Positions 63,963 to 64,000 of a DNA stretch of 64,000 nt are shown piece by piece. Numbering within the stretch: the first letter of the stretch is position 1; every line of letters starts with the position of its first letter. The position numbers were made by a program, and so were the translations under genes. Origin of the DNA: Wenjunlia tyrosinilytica (GTDB taxonomy: Bacteria > Actinomycetota > Actinomycetes > Streptomycetales > Streptomycetaceae); contig NZ_BMMS01000012.1 in NCBI RefSeq assembly GCF_014646055.1, positions 166,328-230,327 of the forward strand, read 5' to 3'. Below the pieces are notes generated by a model, which was not told the DNA's origin, ran no database searches, and worked only from the letters and a program-made list of their open reading frames with translations.

Positions 63963-64000
63963 TTGACGACATTCGATTCGGACTGCATCGTGCCCTGCGG
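63950..64000 (+). CDS. Possible start of a downstream ORF, partial
   Basis: ATG 63950 lies 13 bases before the recombinase stop and opens a frame MAAVIDDIRFGLHRALR that runs off the window. GCGAGG just upstream could be a ribosome site. Seventeen codons are too few to name a family; it might instead be displaced recombinase coding sequence. Confidence 0.3.
   Translation, partial: MAAVIDDIRFGLHRALR

Overview
The window is chromosomal DNA from a high-G+C actinomycete, almost certainly Streptomyces. The evidence is strong G/C bias at third codon positions, many GTG starts, an SsgA-family sporulation protein (SsgG-like), GAF-ANTAR and TerD proteins, a tyrosine recombinase beside a tRNA, and leucine TTA codons confined to two regulators. 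From about 30 to 55 kb the gene order (groES-like, PBP, tRNA-Leu, rdgB, rph, nagF-like EIIB, MBL hydrolase, cysM, cysO, mec, permease, DUF2017, clpS, pncB, pncA, M6 protease, two RDD proteins, ssgG, glcD-like, hpd, lrp) is what I recall from the core of Streptomyces chromosomes, so most of it is conserved rather than accessory.

Layout. 0-8 kb: a PhzF-like isomerase cut by the window edge and divergent from a LysR regulator with a perfect 17-bp palindrome between them; TerD; an XRE regulator coupled to an Rsm22-type methyltransferase; DUF2264; a winged-helix (AlkZ-like) protein. 8-10.4 kb: GAF-ANTAR, STAS and degenerate kinase-like ATPase genes, the first two each with a TTA codon. 10.5-14.3 kb: GntR regulator, TIGR03364-type FAD oxidoreductase and phosphonatase-like HAD (a probable aminophosphonate catabolic module), then a NagD-like HAD. 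14.4-18.8 kb: ROK regulator and Gfo/Idh/MocA dehydrogenase around a shared operator, FAH-family hydrolase, ArsR-type regulator. 19.1-25 kb: remnant of an alpha/beta hydrolase, SDR, MerR; secreted S37 peptidase; TetR plus DHA2 efflux pump with a perfect operator. 25-33 kb: DUF445, SGNH hydrolase, aminotransferase V, Bcp, DUF3618, GroES-like, PBP.

33.6-39.3 kb: tRNA-Leu(UAG), RdgB, lipoprotein, RNase PH, PTS EIIB under a DasR-type site, and the thiocarboxylate cysteine pathway (Mec protease, CysO, CysM) with a Cys-containing leader peptide upstream of cysO. 39.4-48 kb: amino-acid permease, DUF2017, ClpS, NAD salvage genes pncB and pncA, M6 protease. 48-56 kb: RDD proteins, SsgG-like, glycolate-oxidase-like, HPD with a divergent Lrp regulator, a Lon-like membrane protease, IclR. 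56-58.5 kb: a helicase gene followed directly by four 91-bp tandem repeats. The right end has an MFS transporter, a secreted protein with a repeat-rich region after its stop, a hydrolase, tRNA-Cys(GCA), and a tyrosine recombinase whose HxxR catalytic arginine is cysteine and whose C-terminus looks altered. This is probably one end of an integrated element.

A recurring trait is short tandem repeats next to gene ends (about 3.7, 12.6, 31, 33.8, 35.8, 44.5, 56.4 and 60.3 kb). All family assignments come from reading motifs; no database search was run.
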